From: Planococcus citri
Taxonomy: Eukaryota; Arthropoda; Insecta; Hemiptera; Pseudococcidae
Direction: 5' to 3'
Assembly (NCBI RefSeq): GCF_950023065.1
Contig: NC_088681.1
Coordinates: forward strand, 29,918,836 to 29,982,835
DNA: 64,000 nt
Every line of letters starts with the position of its first letter. Positions within the stretch are counted from its first letter, which is position 1. Below the pieces are notes generated by a model. That model saw nothing but the letters and a program-made list of their open reading frames with translations. It was not told the DNA's origin and made no database searches. Positions 1-12,466 of the stretch are shown here, piece by piece. The position numbers and the translations under genes were made by a program.

Positions 1-1600
1 TTAATAATTAATAAATTCCTACACTTTTTGGTAAGTTTTTTTCACTTGAATTAAAAATGACTTCAATTGTTTTAAACCGAGTATTTCACTATCTAAAAAT
101 GAACACACCATAATAATATTTTTTTCAATTACTTCAATTGCGTAAATACCTATACATAGAGTATCGTAGACTTCGGAATTATCAAACTACTCCATTTTTT
201 CCATCATTCGTGAACTCAAATCTCAATTTTTCCTACCATTAAATCAGACGAAGTACACTTCGCCGAACTAGCACAAAAACACAACAAAATTTCGCAATCT
301 TCGTAACAAAGAATGATTCAACTTTGAAAACAAAAATGGAACAAACATTTTCTTTATCAAGACTGAAAAAAAAAAATCACACCTAACTTTTTTTTTTCAA
401 TTTTGCATAAATATCTCGTTTCGCAATTTTCCAGTTCATTTTTCCATCGACGAAACACTTCCTCTTTCTCAAACACCTCGAGAAAGATGAAGAAAAAAAA
501 CTTTCTTTCGCAACAAGTTCCACTCCTCATCCTCTCCGTGCTTTTTTCTTCACCGCGGGATATTTTTCGAGGGAAAAAAATTATATATACGGTATATCGG
601 TTAAATGGTCTAGAAACATCAACTTGTGACACCGTAAATCATTCAGAAACGGCCAAAGCTCATCAGTAATTCGGCGAAAACTACGTGAAAAGAAAGCTCC
701 TACGGTATTTCACCAACATTCGGGTACACATAATAGCTTCATTCTATTGAAAGCTAACAGTCTCCCAAAAATTCACTACATGCCCACCGGAGAGAAAACT
801 AAAAGAAATAATATCCCGATGGAGTGAAAGTTGCGAGGAATTTCATCGCAGGGGCGAGTTTTTCAATTATTTTTACTGCTTTGGAGTTGCTCTATTGCGA
901 CTCATGATTGTATTTTCGATTTTATAGTCCGTCATTTCTATGATAATCGACCTGGTTTACGGTGTACGGCGTACGATAGGTAATTTACAGTATTTTGGAA
1001 ATTTGGCAACATCGATACAGTTAACTTAGCTATAAGAGTCGTTCCTCTCCCTTTGCTCGTGCGGCTGGTTTGTAACTAATTACCGGAAAAATTTCATAAA
1101 CGATTGAATTTCATATTAAACGTTTGCTCAGCTCAGGGTTGTTGTACAATATTAAATGAGGCACGTGCGCCGCACCGTTGCGTATACCGAGCGCACCAAC
1201 AACCCCCCTAAAGCGACGTGTACGGTGAATTATTAGATTTTTTTCATCTTCTTCCAACGCCATCAGCCTGGCTCGCTCCTGCTTTCTCGTTTCTTATTTC
1301 CATTCTTGTTGAACAATATGTTGATATCCGTTTTGAATTAATATACCTACTGTAGTTTTTTAAGCTCTTCATATGTTCCACTCATCCACCACTGACAACG
1401 ATTTGCGTTGAAATTACAATATGTGGAATTTTTTACATCATTATGCATTATTATTACGTACTGATGCGTTCAACTTATTGTATTTTAATCGCTGACTCGA
1501 TATAGACGATGGGACGCCTACGATTGGCGACTTCATTCTGTTTCACAAAATCGCTCGTGAATAGAGCAGACAACTAATCAAACAAGTCGTCTGCGTCAAG
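1..1600. other. Unique AT-rich DNA, no gene seen
   Basis: I see no convincing exon, RNA gene or repeat here. Sequence from about 1020 to 1320 is richer in CpG and contains an isolated CACGTG E-box (1161-1166). Open frames here are short, low-complexity and overlap on both strands. Confidence 0.4.
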
Positions 1601-1713
1601 TTCAAGGTGAAGTGACATTTAATGAAATTCTTTTCCTGTTTGACATTATTGTAATAACTAGTCGTTTGTCAGATCTTACCAGTAGATGATTTGAAGCAGA
1701 AAATATTTTAAAA

Positions 1714-2357
1714 CAGGGTGTCACTAAAATTTGATATTCAAAAATCGCGTCTTTTAGCGACCCCCCCTCATTTTTCAACGAAAAAAAACTAGGTTTCCAA
1801 TAAAGCTCAGACTTTGCGAGGGGGGGAAGTTTTTGGACAACTTTAAAATTTTCATGTGACATAAAAAAAATGTATGAAATACATTGAGTGAATTTGGGGT
1901 TCTGTCCTCTTTGCACCCCCCCTCGACGGTACTGCGCCTCCAGCAATCTTACAATAATTTCCATAAAATTACAATAGGAATAATTTCTGAAAATACACAT
2001 AAATGGTCCGAACGAAGTGAGAGCGAAAGCACTCGAAAGACGAAAATTCACAATCTTTAGAATGAAAAAACATAATTTTTGATGTGAGAAGTGAATTTTT
2101 CTACCTGTAAGATTCAATGTTTGGTCAAAAAAAGAAAATAATGTGCCCGAGTGAAGCGAGGGCGAAAGTCTCTGAAATTTTGAACTTTTATGGTTATTTA
2201 AAATGCTAATTTGGCATTTTGACAGTAGCACTATACCATTGAGGCATTGAATAATAACACGAGAAGTTTTTTTTTTTAAAAAGTCTGGACGATTTTTTGC
2301 GACTTTTTGGTGACTTTTGGTAGAAATCGCGACTTTCTCGACCTGATAGACATCCTG
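1714..2357. mobile_element. Non-autonomous DNA transposon, CAGG-ended family, copy 1
   Basis: The left end reads CAGGGTGTC and the right end GACATCCTG, a 9-bp inverted repeat with one mismatch. A 5-bp direct repeat TAAAA flanks it (1709-1713 and 2358-2362). The interior holds two copies of a GCGAAGCGAGGGCGAAAG-like segment (about 2010 and 2146) and, near the right end, an alternating run of ACTTTTTGG and GACTTTT. The same ends and interior motifs recur at 59225-59921. CAGG ends with short duplications resemble hAT-type elements, although 5-6 bp is shorter than the usual 8. There is no transposase. A 275-codon open frame across it starts at TTG and follows the repeat, so it is not called as a gene. 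Confidence 0.6.
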
Positions 2358-2629
2358 TAAAAGTAAGAGAGCACAGAACAGCGGAGTAAGAGGTACGTGA
2401 GGAGGGCATTGAGAGGAATAAAGGACCAAAAAAAAGTATGAAAGCTAAAACCCCGCGGATCTGCTATTATACAAGAAAGTGTAGATACCTACTTTTAGAG
2501 CCCCCAATTCTTCAAAAAAAAAAAACCTAAATAGCTCAACTGCAGCAATTTTATTTAGCCACATTTTTTGGGGGGGGAGGGAGGGAGTTACCAAATGACT
2601 TCGAGAAACAAAAAAATTTCAGCAAATCT

Positions 2630-3660
2630 TGGTGAAATTCAGTGAAAATTCCATACCTAAGAAATAATTGAAACGTTTTTAAAATGGCATAAGTAAAAAC
2701 ATTTTTAAAACCATCAAAATCAAACAATAATTATTATTACATTAAATTACAAATAATTCGAAGAAATTTTTAGCGAAAATTACAAAATAAGGTACCTACT
2801 TAATTAATAAAATACATTGAAAAAATGTTAAAATAATAATTATGAAACTCCAAGAAAAAACATAAAAATTTGTGAAAATCATCAAGAACTGAAATTTTTT
2901 GGAATACTAAATGAGGAAGAATGTCGAGAAAAGTGCATGAAACATAATCAATAAATGAGTAAAATGACTCAAAAGCACGCACTAAAATAAGATAGAATTT
3001 CAGTAAAATTTAACAATATACCTACATCAGAAATAAAATACCACCAATAATAACAAAACGAAATTTGAGTATAATTTGACAAAATTTATCAGAAATTGCA
3101 AAAAAATAACTAGGAAATCCTGTTAAAATTACGTGAACATAAAAACACAATAAACTGAATGAAATTTCAACGAAATTACAGTCAAGATAACTTTAAAAAA
3201 ATGAATGAAGCGTTAAAAAAACACAGTAAATAAATCACCAAAACCTAAAAAAATTTCAGAAAAATTTGCCAAAAATACTGAATTTAAAAAAATTAAAACA
3301 TGAAAAAACCCCATAAAAAATTACCAAAAAAAACTGGAGAAATTTCGGAAAAATTACGTAAAATGTAGAAAAAATTGCACTAAACATCTTCAAAAAATTG
3401 GTAAAATTACTTGAAAACATGAAAAAAGCATTAAAATCTAAAAATCACTCAAATTGACAGAATTTTAGTAGAACTAGGCAACCACCCCAAACAAAATTTA
3501 ATTACTGTAAATCTTTATAAACTGCAGATAGTACTTAATACGAGTATTTTCTCATTTCTGTAAAGTTTGACAAAAAATGACAGAAAAATCGAATAACTGT
3601 TAAAATAACACAAAATTGTGAAAATGACATTAAAATCACTGTAAGTAAATTAACAAAAAA
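2630..3660. repeat. Decayed AT-rich short-motif repeat tract
   Basis: About 1 kb is dominated by imperfect repeats of AAAATTAC, GAAATTTCAG and AAAATTTGCC-like words with no fixed period visible by eye. GC content is very low and there are no CpG islands. It is probably an old, drifted simple-sequence or minisatellite tract. No gene is seen. Confidence 0.5.
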
Positions 3661-3913
3661 AAAAATTAAATTTGATACATGTATCCAAAAATTGTGCAAA
3701 ACAGTGTTTTACTCGCCATTGGGGAGAGGGGGAGGGGGTAAATATTTCCAAAGAGTAATTTTAATGTAAATAGGGTTGAGTAAAAAAGTAAAATCAATTT
3801 CAAAGCTAATGTTTCAAAGACATGGTATCTAACATATTTTTTTTTTTGAAAAAAATCGCTACTTTTTCTTCTACATTTTTTCGACGAAATTTTCAGAAAG
3901 CTCTCCACTCGAG

Positions 3914-3928
3914 CCCCCCCCCCCCCCC
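3914..3928. repeat. Poly-C run
   Basis: Fifteen consecutive C on the plus strand, unusual in such AT-rich sequence. G-rich on the minus strand. Length is uncertain because such runs are error-prone. Confidence 0.8.
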
Positions 3929-4065
3929 TACAAAAATAAATCAACAAAGTGAACTTTTTCACAGGAAAATTTTCAAAAAAAATTGAAATTGAAAGAAAAT
4001 TTGTACACAAAGTTTTTCTAATTTAATCAAAAATCAATTTTTTTTCAATGATTTGAAGGTGTTTG

Positions 4066-4155
4066 TTGCGCGTCTGAAGTTTTTCATTTTTTTACTACCC
4101 ATTTGACTAAATTCACTACTTTTTCACTACTTTCACCACCTGTTGGATACCCTGC
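4066..4155. mobile_element. Solitary end of a CAGG-family DNA transposon
   Basis: Repeated TTTTTCACTACTTTCACC-like segments end in GGATACCCTG, which matches in style the right ends at 2357 and 59921. No matching left end was found nearby, so it is a truncated or decayed copy. Confidence 0.35.
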
Positions 4156-4159
4156 GGGA

Positions 4160-4760
4160 GGTTTACAAACTAAAATCGCATCTTTTAGGAGGGAAGGGTG
4201 GCGTCGAAGGTACTGCATAGATGAGGTAAAATCACCAAAAAGAGCAAAAAGCTGTTTTTTAAGAAAGAATTTCAGATTTAAGGACCCTTGACTTGGCTCT
4301 CTGAACGGCTGGAAAACTCAAAAATTTTTCTGGGTAGCGTTCTACTCAAAATGAACTTTCTCCTCAATTTCCGTCAAAATACAGAATTTTTTTTTTAATG
4401 CTCTCGAGTTCAATTTTAGTCTTTATACGACCTTCAATTTTGAATTTAGGCAAAAAGACAGCACATTTTATAGAACTTTCAAAGTCCTACAAGACTGTTT
4501 ATTCGTAAAAATTTCATCATTGTACTCGTAGTTTAATATTGAAAGTGCCCTCACAGCTTTGAAGATTGAAAATTTGTTAAAATGTAAAACTGATTCGAAA
4601 CATGGGTAAGTTTCCAGCCTTCGTAGCACCTTCAATTTTGAACCTAGACATAGACAAACACGTATTCAAGGTTACAAAATTTACTAGTGCTGTAGCTTCA
4701 GAAACTTTGATTTGAACGTACATATAAAAAATCCATACGTAGGTATAGGTATTTTTTTCC
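4160..4760. other. Unique AT-rich DNA
   Basis: No exon, RNA gene or clear repeat is visible. Open frames are short and low-complexity. Confidence 0.35.
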
Positions 4761-4764
4761 ACTA

Positions 4765-4912
4765 CTCTCTAAATTTGAAGCAGTGAAATTTCACTGCTTA
4801 GCAGTCACGACATTTTGGCTTCTTAAAAGCAGTAGTTTTTTACTGCAAAACAGCGAAAAATCTACTGAATTAGTCAGTAAAAATGAAATTTCACTGCTTC
4901 AAATTTAGAGAG
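4765..4912. mobile_element. MITE, 148 bp, TA duplication
   Basis: The left end CTCTCTAAATTTGAAGCAG continues for about 30 bases and is repeated in inverse orientation at 4885-4912. Both ends abut a TA dinucleotide (4763-4764 and 4913-4914), the target duplication of Tc1/mariner-type transposition. The centre carries extra copies of the words ACTGC and GCAGT. It is non-coding. Confidence 0.75.
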
Positions 4913-5900
4913 TAGGTACAAGATGAGTTTAACAGATTTAATCCACCTATAGCAATTTTCAAATTTAAATTGACGCCCCTGCAGAAATAAGTTAAGTACG
5001 CAATTTTTTCATCATGAAAATGTTCAATTGCGGATAGATTGAACGTACCTCGTTATTTTTTCCTACATTCAGATTTGCAGACTGCATAACTGAACATTAT
5101 TTCAACGCTATAAGAGTGATTTCATCTTCTATAAGCGTTTTAGATCTAGTTCGACGATACGATTACTATTTATTCCGGTCTTACACGCTATGATTTACCG
5201 TATGTATTACAACTTCTCGCAATGTACTTTCTCGTCGGTCGTTTACTCGTATTTACGCAACAAGTGAGCCCATATCACGACGACGACGACTACGACGACG
5301 CGAGAATAGCGCATTAAGTGCAAGTGAATACATTTTATCGCCATCGTCATCGTATCGTATACACTATACACCATAAGCAAAACTATGGTATACGGTGCAC
5401 TCTGTGCGATAATGTACATTACATAGTACCTACATCGGTATAATATTATCCTGTATATTATAAACACCGCCAGCCAACATCAGTCGAGCTCGACTTTCGA
5501 TAGCCTGAGGCGATCGCTATGCTCTTTTCGAAGCTGTTGCTGTCATTAAATCACTCCACACACACACGTAACGAGCCGCGACCGATATCGATTAATCATC
5601 GTTCGCTAAATGTCATACTGCAGTTGAAAATATGGTAGAAAAAAATTACCATTTTGCGGTTATATACGCGGCCGTATAGTCTTTATAGCCGTACTTGGCG
5701 AACGGAATTGCACCCTCTGCCAGAACTCTGGAGTTTTGGAAAAACAAAACCACGCAGCATATAATTAGTTTTTTTCCACTGTGTAAATTTTAATGAAAAC
5801 TTCTCATTTTAATGGCTATATGGTTGACTTTTCGTCGTCACAACTCGTTGCCCGAACAACAAAAACGCTCGCGACATCAACGACCTACAATTAATTACTA

Positions 5901-5907
5901 TATAAAG
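5901..5907 (+). promoter_or_regulatory. TATA-box-like site
   Basis: TATAAAG lies in a CpG-containing unique island about 210 bp upstream of the candidate first exon at 6114. Short upstream ATG frames lie between. The match is to the motif only. Confidence 0.2.
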
Positions 5908-6113
5908 TCGAGTGGTGGCGAAATTAATTAATTTCCCAAACACCATCGCATTTGCATCGTCGCGTCGCCAGATTGTTGTGCATGGGTTAAAAGTCAGCCT
6001 ATATATCGGTTAGGAAATTTTATTTCATTTTAGTTCCAAATGAGAGAGGAAAAAAATTCAAATCGAGGGAGTCTATTTTTCCATAACGTTAGGTTGCTTT
6101 TATAGAAATAGAT

Positions 6114-6171
6114 ATGCCCTCGAGACAGAGAGGTTACACGCAAACCACGACATCCGAAACCGAAGCCGAAG
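6114..6171 (+). CDS. Candidate first coding exon, function unknown
   Basis: ATG opens 19 codons (MPSRQRGYTQTTTSETEAE) rich in Thr and Glu, ending at a donor GAAG/GTATAG. Base composition is coding-like compared with surrounding DNA. If unspliced, the frame stays open to a TGA near 6260. Against it: upstream ATGs, start context with only G at -3, an open minus-strand frame across the same bases, and no family match. Confidence 0.22.
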
Positions 6172-6339
6172 GTATAGGTAACGTTTCCGAATCAACCAAA
6201 ACCGGACTCCGATTAAGAGATTTTTGTTGGTTCTTCGAACTCGCATGGCTCCGGGCGTGACGACGAATCGCACCCAAAAAAATTCCACATCGTCGAGTAC
6301 CTCCTGCGTTACGAGTTCGGAATATAGAAAAGGGTCCAA

Positions 6340-8600
6340 ATTCTCGAGTGTCTTTCCGTATCTTTTGCTACCCTATTAACGGTGTCGATTTGCATAAACA
6401 CTCGCACACGCTTTTTCTTCTCTTACCAGGCGTCAAAATTGAAAAATCTTTCGCTACGCTTTTAACGCGGTAGTAGTATTTAACTCGAGTTTCTATATTT
6501 TAATTAATAGCCAGGCAGCCATCATGGAAAAAAGCAAGCTGGCCGGATGCGACGCTTTACATGGCCGAATTTTCTTCGTGTTTCGTGGGTTTTCAACACG
6601 GTTAATGGTTCTGAAATGCTTTATGAACCTCTAGAAAAAATTTGTAATAGCAAAAAAGCTCGTCTTTTTGATTCTCTACGAATTTTGTTTCAAATAGATT
6701 TCCTGTCACTCAAAATTAACTCGAAAATCAACACTCTTCCCACAACTTTTTCCATTCTCTCAAAAACTCCAACAAAAAAACCAAGCCACAAGAAAAATGT
6801 GGGTACCTTTTAACGCTGATAACCGTATTTCGACAAATTCCACATCTTATCTGGCGACAACGGAAGCGTCGTCGTTGTGATTAGTCATTAAATAATCTGA
6901 AACCCCCCATTACAGATAACCAAACCCTCATGTCATTTAGATTTGTAAACAATCCACATGCTATATTATTCGATCAAAATAAACGCAGTGACTTGGTAAA
7001 CAAACAGCTATCCTAGTTTACTTACGTTATCGACTCGAGTCAAGTAGCTCTGCTAAACAACTCTTAATAACTTGAATATGAACGTACCTGAAATCAAACC
7101 AAAGATTCATGAATTAGGTATTTTTTTTCACAATACCATAAGCTAGTTACAAATACACTACTACTGATTATATCTTAAGTATACTGAATGAACAAGAACA
7201 AAACCTTCCTTATCGTCGACTCCATTATAATTCAGTGGTCGTCCAGCATCGTCATTATAATCTGAACCGCAGCCAATAATAAAATACAAGTACAAGCACG
7301 CTGGAATGCTCGTATAGTAATCATATGTTATTCTGGGGAGCATTTCCGATTGTTTTATGTATTTTTGATTGAATTAAGCACAAAAAACTAAGCTATTGTC
7401 TCATGTCATTATCTCATTTTTTTCAAATTCTTGAAAATAATGACAAGACACGATTTCTCTTGCCTTGAAATTCGTACCAGCGAATTTCCAACGTAATTAC
7501 AGCAGATAAGTAACTTGAAATTGATTCAAATCACATTCACTCTATAGAAAGGGCAACAAAATATTATGATTATTTTTTACACTGCATCATCCAATTTACA
7601 AAAGAATGCAGAAAATTTTTCATTGTCATCGCAATAATCAGCATATATAAGAAAACGCTCCCCTTTATACGAAACTAGCATTGTTCTTCTTATCGTTGGG
7701 TTTCCTCCTTTTGCATATACAAAAATTACAAAAAATTAATTTCTCACAAGGAAATATTTCATTTTTATTATTTCTCCAGACTTAGCGTTTGTCCACCCTC
7801 GTTTTTTCAATTTTTACAAAACTCGAAAAAAAATTAAACAAAAAAAATCTCGATTAAATTAGCCGTTTGTGTCGTCGGGATCACCAGACGATAATCACGA
7901 CCCCTGGGTTCGGAAGTCGAAGCCTAAGAAGGGAACATAATTTCATAAAATCTATCCTCTGCACGAGAGAGCCGAGAGGAGAACGTTGTCACTCTCATTC
8001 GTCATTATACGAATACTGCAGCCAGTAGTAAGGCCATCAAGTACTGTATCACAGCTTCTCGCTTGTTGCTATTGCTATCATGAGTATTTTTTACCCTACT
8101 CCGTATCTAAAGCCGGATATGTTTTCAATAGCTCACCTTCTCTTTTTTTTTCTCTGGCTGAAGTCGACAAAAGGGAAAAAAGAAAAGAGGGAGCTATTGT
8201 TTCAAACCCAGGGTTTCATTTAACTTAGTTTCTTCTGGATGGTATTATATATATATAATACGAGTACTGCACACGTTGCTGAAGAAACGTGTATAGGTAA
8301 ACTTTTGTTTAACTATTTGAGTATTTACGTAGAAAAATTCGCACCGTCACGAGAACAAATATTACTCTATCGAATTAATTTACGTAGGTCGTAGCCTTAC
8401 GGTGAAGTTGTAGAAATATTGTAAGTACATACATTGTCGATTTCATAGGAGGATTCGATAGCTAAGACCATGAAACTTGAGCAGTGTGTACGTTGATTGA
8501 GAAATTTTTGGAGAGCCATCAAATAACTATACACATACAACCAGGTGAGCTGATAATGCTCACGATGACAATCAAAAATTATTTATGAACCCAAATCTTC
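6340..8600. other. Unique DNA, no gene seen
   Basis: Mixed CpG-containing and AT-rich sequence. A short palindromic TATATATATATA tract lies at about 8250. Nothing convincing on either strand. Confidence 0.35.
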
Positions 8601-8629
8601 TAATAAGACTAGTGAAGTGTCGTTCTTTT

Positions 8630-8960
8630 CACTACTCAGTTTTGAAAAAAGCAAAGAGTTAGTAGTTGGAAGAGGCACCAGAGTCTTGAATCCAAAAAAA
8701 AGAAAAAAAAACTATTCGAACTCAGCATCCTCCAAAGTAAAAATCGACATGTCAAACCATTATAGGTATTGATAATTTCCATAAACTTTTTTACCAAAAT
8801 GAAGGCAAAGGAGGAGACATTGGAAGGGCTAAACCAACAAAATTAAGAAAATATTCGTACTCAACATTTTCGAAAATCTCTCAAATGACCCATCACGCGT
8901 TAAATCGAAAAAATGAGCCAAAATTCGAACTCAGTTGCGTAGAATGAGCAACAATAAAAT
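8630..8960. repeat. Degenerate ~120-130-bp tandem repeat, three copies
   Basis: The core ATTCGAACTCAGCATCCTC recurs imperfectly about every 120-130 bp (near 8715, 8850 and 8915). A closely similar core, ATTCAGACTCAGCGTC, forms a two-copy tandem at 42653-42900, so both loci belong to one dispersed family. Confidence 0.45.
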
Positions 8961-9559
8961 GCACAATTTTACGATCGAATTTTTGTTGAATTTTGACCAA
9001 AATTAGAGCCTCTCAGGGGTATTCAAAATCCTATTTTGAAAATTATTTTCTTGACAAAAAATTAAAACAGTGTCTTTACTTTACTTTATTTTTTCATTTT
9101 TCAAATGACAGCTATCAAAAAACATAAGCTTTTACCATGAAAGTTCTATTTTGTGCTCTTCAAATTTTAATCAGTGATTTTGAATCTCACATACTCAATC
9201 TCTCCAAGACTTTGCAGTGAGATTTGTTAGAAGATCAATCAGTATGGAGATATAAATAGAGTTTGACTTTGCGAAAAATTGCAAATGTTGAAACTTCCAA
9301 GCACCCCTCCCCCACCTCAAAGATCAATAAATAAACTCAATCTGTCAATGATCTCGTTACCTTAACAATAATTGTTTTTTTTTGTTTTTTTTTAAAATGA
9401 ATTTTTCAATTTTTTTTTGAAGGGAGGTAATTGAGTTTTTGGGACCATACTTTTCCCAAAATGCTCACAATAGAGGTATTTCAATCAACTGGCAGCAATT
9501 TTTTTGAACTGGACAAAGTTACACCAAAAGATCATATACCTATAAATATATCCATCCGC

Positions 9560-10310
9560 AGCCAAAATTTCAGGTGCTTAAGTGCATTTTTCAATTTTTG
9601 TTGAATTTTTGAAAATCAATTCGACTCAAAAATGACATGAAAAATCAAAATTTCACCAAATAGACCTAGAAAGCTGAAATTTGTTATGCACCTTATCTTC
9701 CATCCACCGAATCAATTGAAAACGGTTATGAACGGTTTTGAGTAGTTCTGGAGTCTCTAGAAGATTTTTGAAAGTTGAAATTTCCACACAATTTTTCCAA
9801 TTGAAGTTTTAAAGCTAAAATTCACTGTATTACTTTACTTTCAACGTTTTGAATCGACTGCAGCTGGTTTCAAGCCGTTCTGGAGCCTCTAGCAACATTC
9901 TGGAGATTCCAGTTTTCCGAAAAACGCCACAAAATCTGACCAAATTAACTTGAGCACCTATAAGATTGCGACGGGTGTTTGATAGTGATCCACTACTGGA
10001 GGCTCCAAAACGGCTGGAAACCAGTTTCAGTCGACTTAGAATGTTGAAATTGAAAAGTATTAAGTAAATTTCAACTTTCCAGCTTCATTTGCAAAAGTTT
10101 TGTGGAAATTTGAATGTTCAGAAATTCGCTGAAGCTGCTTCAGAACTGCTCAAAATGATTCGAAAGTCGAAAATAGGGTGCCTAACTGAATGTAAAATTT
10201 CAGCTTTCCACGCCAGTTTGGTAAAATTGTTTCTGCACTTTGTTATGGAAAATTTCGAATGTTTATTGATTTTAAAAATGAGGATAGGTGATTTTGTGTT
10301 TCACGACTGA
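9560..10310. repeat. Old fold-back (inverted repeat), ~750 bp
   Basis: The left arm (about 9560-9905) and right arm (about 9985-10310) are diverged reverse complements. Matching landmarks include GCCGTTCTGGAGCCTC against GAGGCTCCAAAACGGC and AAAGCTGAAATTT in both arms. The centre is near 9945. It uses the same GGAGCCTC and AGTTCTGGAGTC vocabulary as the fold-backs at 12.2 and 33.1 kb. Non-coding. Confidence 0.6.
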
Positions 10311-10319
10311 ATTTTTTTC

Positions 10320-10735
10320 GAAAAATCGTTTCTTTCCCTGGTGAATTCCTTAGGTACCTAATGATTTTTTTTCCTAAAGAAAAATTCGAAATTTTACTAT
10401 AATTTTGGACGAGATATTTCGATTTTATCACATATGTACCTATATGTAAAGTCATAAATCATAATGGCTCAATTTTCTTTCCAACTGTTTCTGAATGGTT
10501 AAAAATTCCAACAAGTACACTCGAACCAGTGCTTAAAAAACGATTGTAGTACCTGTGCCTACTTCGAACGTTTCAATGTATTTATAAGAATTAGAAGTAA
10601 TCATACTATGCGATGTGCCGTACCTAACCTAAACCTATAACGAGCAACAATAACAGCAATAGCAACAACAACCAACACGTCATCTAGGTATAGCAAAATA
10701 AGATATTAAGTCGGGTATTGCGTGCGCGGGGTAAT
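10320..10735. other. Unique AT-rich DNA
   Basis: Nothing beyond short AT words and a CAA-rich stretch near 10640-10675. Confidence 0.35.
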
Positions 10736-10738
10736 TAC

Positions 10739-10822
10739 AATGGACGAGGTTCCTGGGCCCTCCTTCCAAACGAGCTCGAAGCTCGCCGGGTATTTCGTCT
10801 GCCGACTGTACGAGTATCTTTT
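10739..10822 (-). CDS. Candidate internal coding exon (strand uncertain)
   Basis: On the minus strand a pyrimidine-rich acceptor CCTCCACTTTTACAG precedes 84 nt open in one frame, encoding KILVQSADEIPGELRARLEG and a further GGPRNLVH. It ends at a weak donor CATT/GTAATT. Composition is far more GC-rich and codon-like than the flanks. The plus strand is also open over the same bases, from an ATG at 10740 to a possible donor at 10825, so the strand is not settled. No family recognised. Confidence 0.28.
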
Positions 10823-10919
10823 CTGTAAAAGTGGAGGGACGCGAAGAGGTGGCAAATTCGATGCTATACATGTAGATGGTTTGGTGTTTGTAACATCTTT
10901 ATTAACGATGGTATAGTTA

Positions 10920-12220
10920 CAAAGAGATGCTAGGCCGCCTAGGTATATACGAGTTGTAAAATAAGATATCTTGCTCGATGATTTTCAACTCTACCGCCCA
11001 TAGTTGTTGTGTATATGCTGTACATGGCGAGATCTCTCAGCATGACCAATCAATCCGTTTCTTTGAATACCTTACGCACGAACAGCTGCTCCTCGGCTTT
11101 TTTTCCCTCTTGGGTTTTATTCATTGGCTGCGTTATAACAAACGAGCACGTTAAACGTGTAAATAGTCGACTCAGGTTCGCGAAATCTAATTAATATGTA
11201 CCCTTCGAGTACATGCCACTCGGCCATGATACTATGCATTCAATTATTATTAGAACTGTCGTCTGTCTGGTGTAGACGCCACCTCAGCACCGGCATCCGG
11301 CAATGGGCAGTGTTGGAAGAATGTGCTCTGTGAGGTGGTGATTAGGTGCTAGAATATGTTTCCGATACAATTACAAACGCTTAATTGTCGTTATCGGACA
11401 TGGTTGTCGTCCAAGTACTAGTAATGGTCAAATAGCTAACCAGTTTTATCTCATGGAGTATGGTTTAATTGCCTTGTTTTAATATAAACACAAGGTATGC
11501 GGATAACTCGCATATTATTCCGTTGATTAGAGAGATAAGAAAGATGCTTTGTTTAATTGGAAATCGACACCGAGACCGCGAGAGTTTGGGACGACCTGCT
11601 GCTGAAACCTATACAAGGGGGAATGGAAAGTTGTCAAGGTAGTTTGAACAATGCTTTCAGAATGATATATGAGGGGGACGATGAATCATGTGTATTTTCT
11701 ATTATGCATTATCCTGTGTGTATTATACCAACACCTTCCTTGTACCTAAAGTTAACGTAATGGTGTTGAATATTCTGCTTTACTTTATCCATATTGTACA
11801 ACACGATCGGTGGATACTGGATACCTTATTGAATGCAATTTTTACAGTGATTATCTGCGACGTTGCCAAATACTAAGTCATTGATGTGTTATTTTTTGAA
11901 GAAATTTTTCATACTGTACCTACTTGAGAGGGCTCTGAGAGTTCTGCTGATATGTGATGTTTCTAAATTGTCCGGTGATGAATAACGTCTTTCGAGGAAA
12001 TCGAACTGACGTATTTTTTCAATTTTTTTCAAACCGGAAGCTGCTTTGTTTTATACTTAAGATCAAGAATGTGAAGGTGAATTTAACGTTTTAATAAGTG
12101 TAATTTTTAGAATTAAAATTGAAGTATGTAATTTAGAATGGAATAGAAGTGTACACATCAAGTTTTTTTGTTTTTTTCTACTCCTTGTGTACCTACTACC
12201 CAAGGTTTGGAATATCTAAA
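10920..12220. other. Unique DNA with weak exon-like segment
   Basis: Around 11544-11641 two plus-strand frames stay open up to a donor-like CAAG/GTAGTT, but no good acceptor precedes them. An imperfect hairpin with arms CCACCTCA and TGAGGTGG spans about 11279-11340. Neither is strong enough to call. Confidence 0.25.
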
Positions 12221-12466
12221 AAAAAAACTGACCAGGGAACCTCTTGAGGTGTCACACTCCGATTTGAACGGGACCGCGATTTTTGGAAAGAGCGTAGTCC
12301 AAGACCCACAAAACCAAATTTTCAGCTGCCCAAGTTCATTTTTCGATTTTTGGCGAATTTTTGAAAATTCAAAATTGACTGTTTTTGGCGATTTATGTTT
12401 TTTTTTAAAAGTACGTACTTGATCAGTAAAAATGGCCAAAATAAGTGCCAAAACTAATATTTATAA

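Noticed and set aside
1602..2429. 275-codon minus-strand open frame, the longest in the window
   Set aside because: It coincides with the CAGG-ended transposon and its internal repeats, begins at TTG and shows no domain. It is a by-product of repeat sequence.
11279..11340. Imperfect hairpin considered as a microRNA precursor
   Set aside because: Only about 12 pairs with a large unpaired loop. Too weak without small-RNA data.
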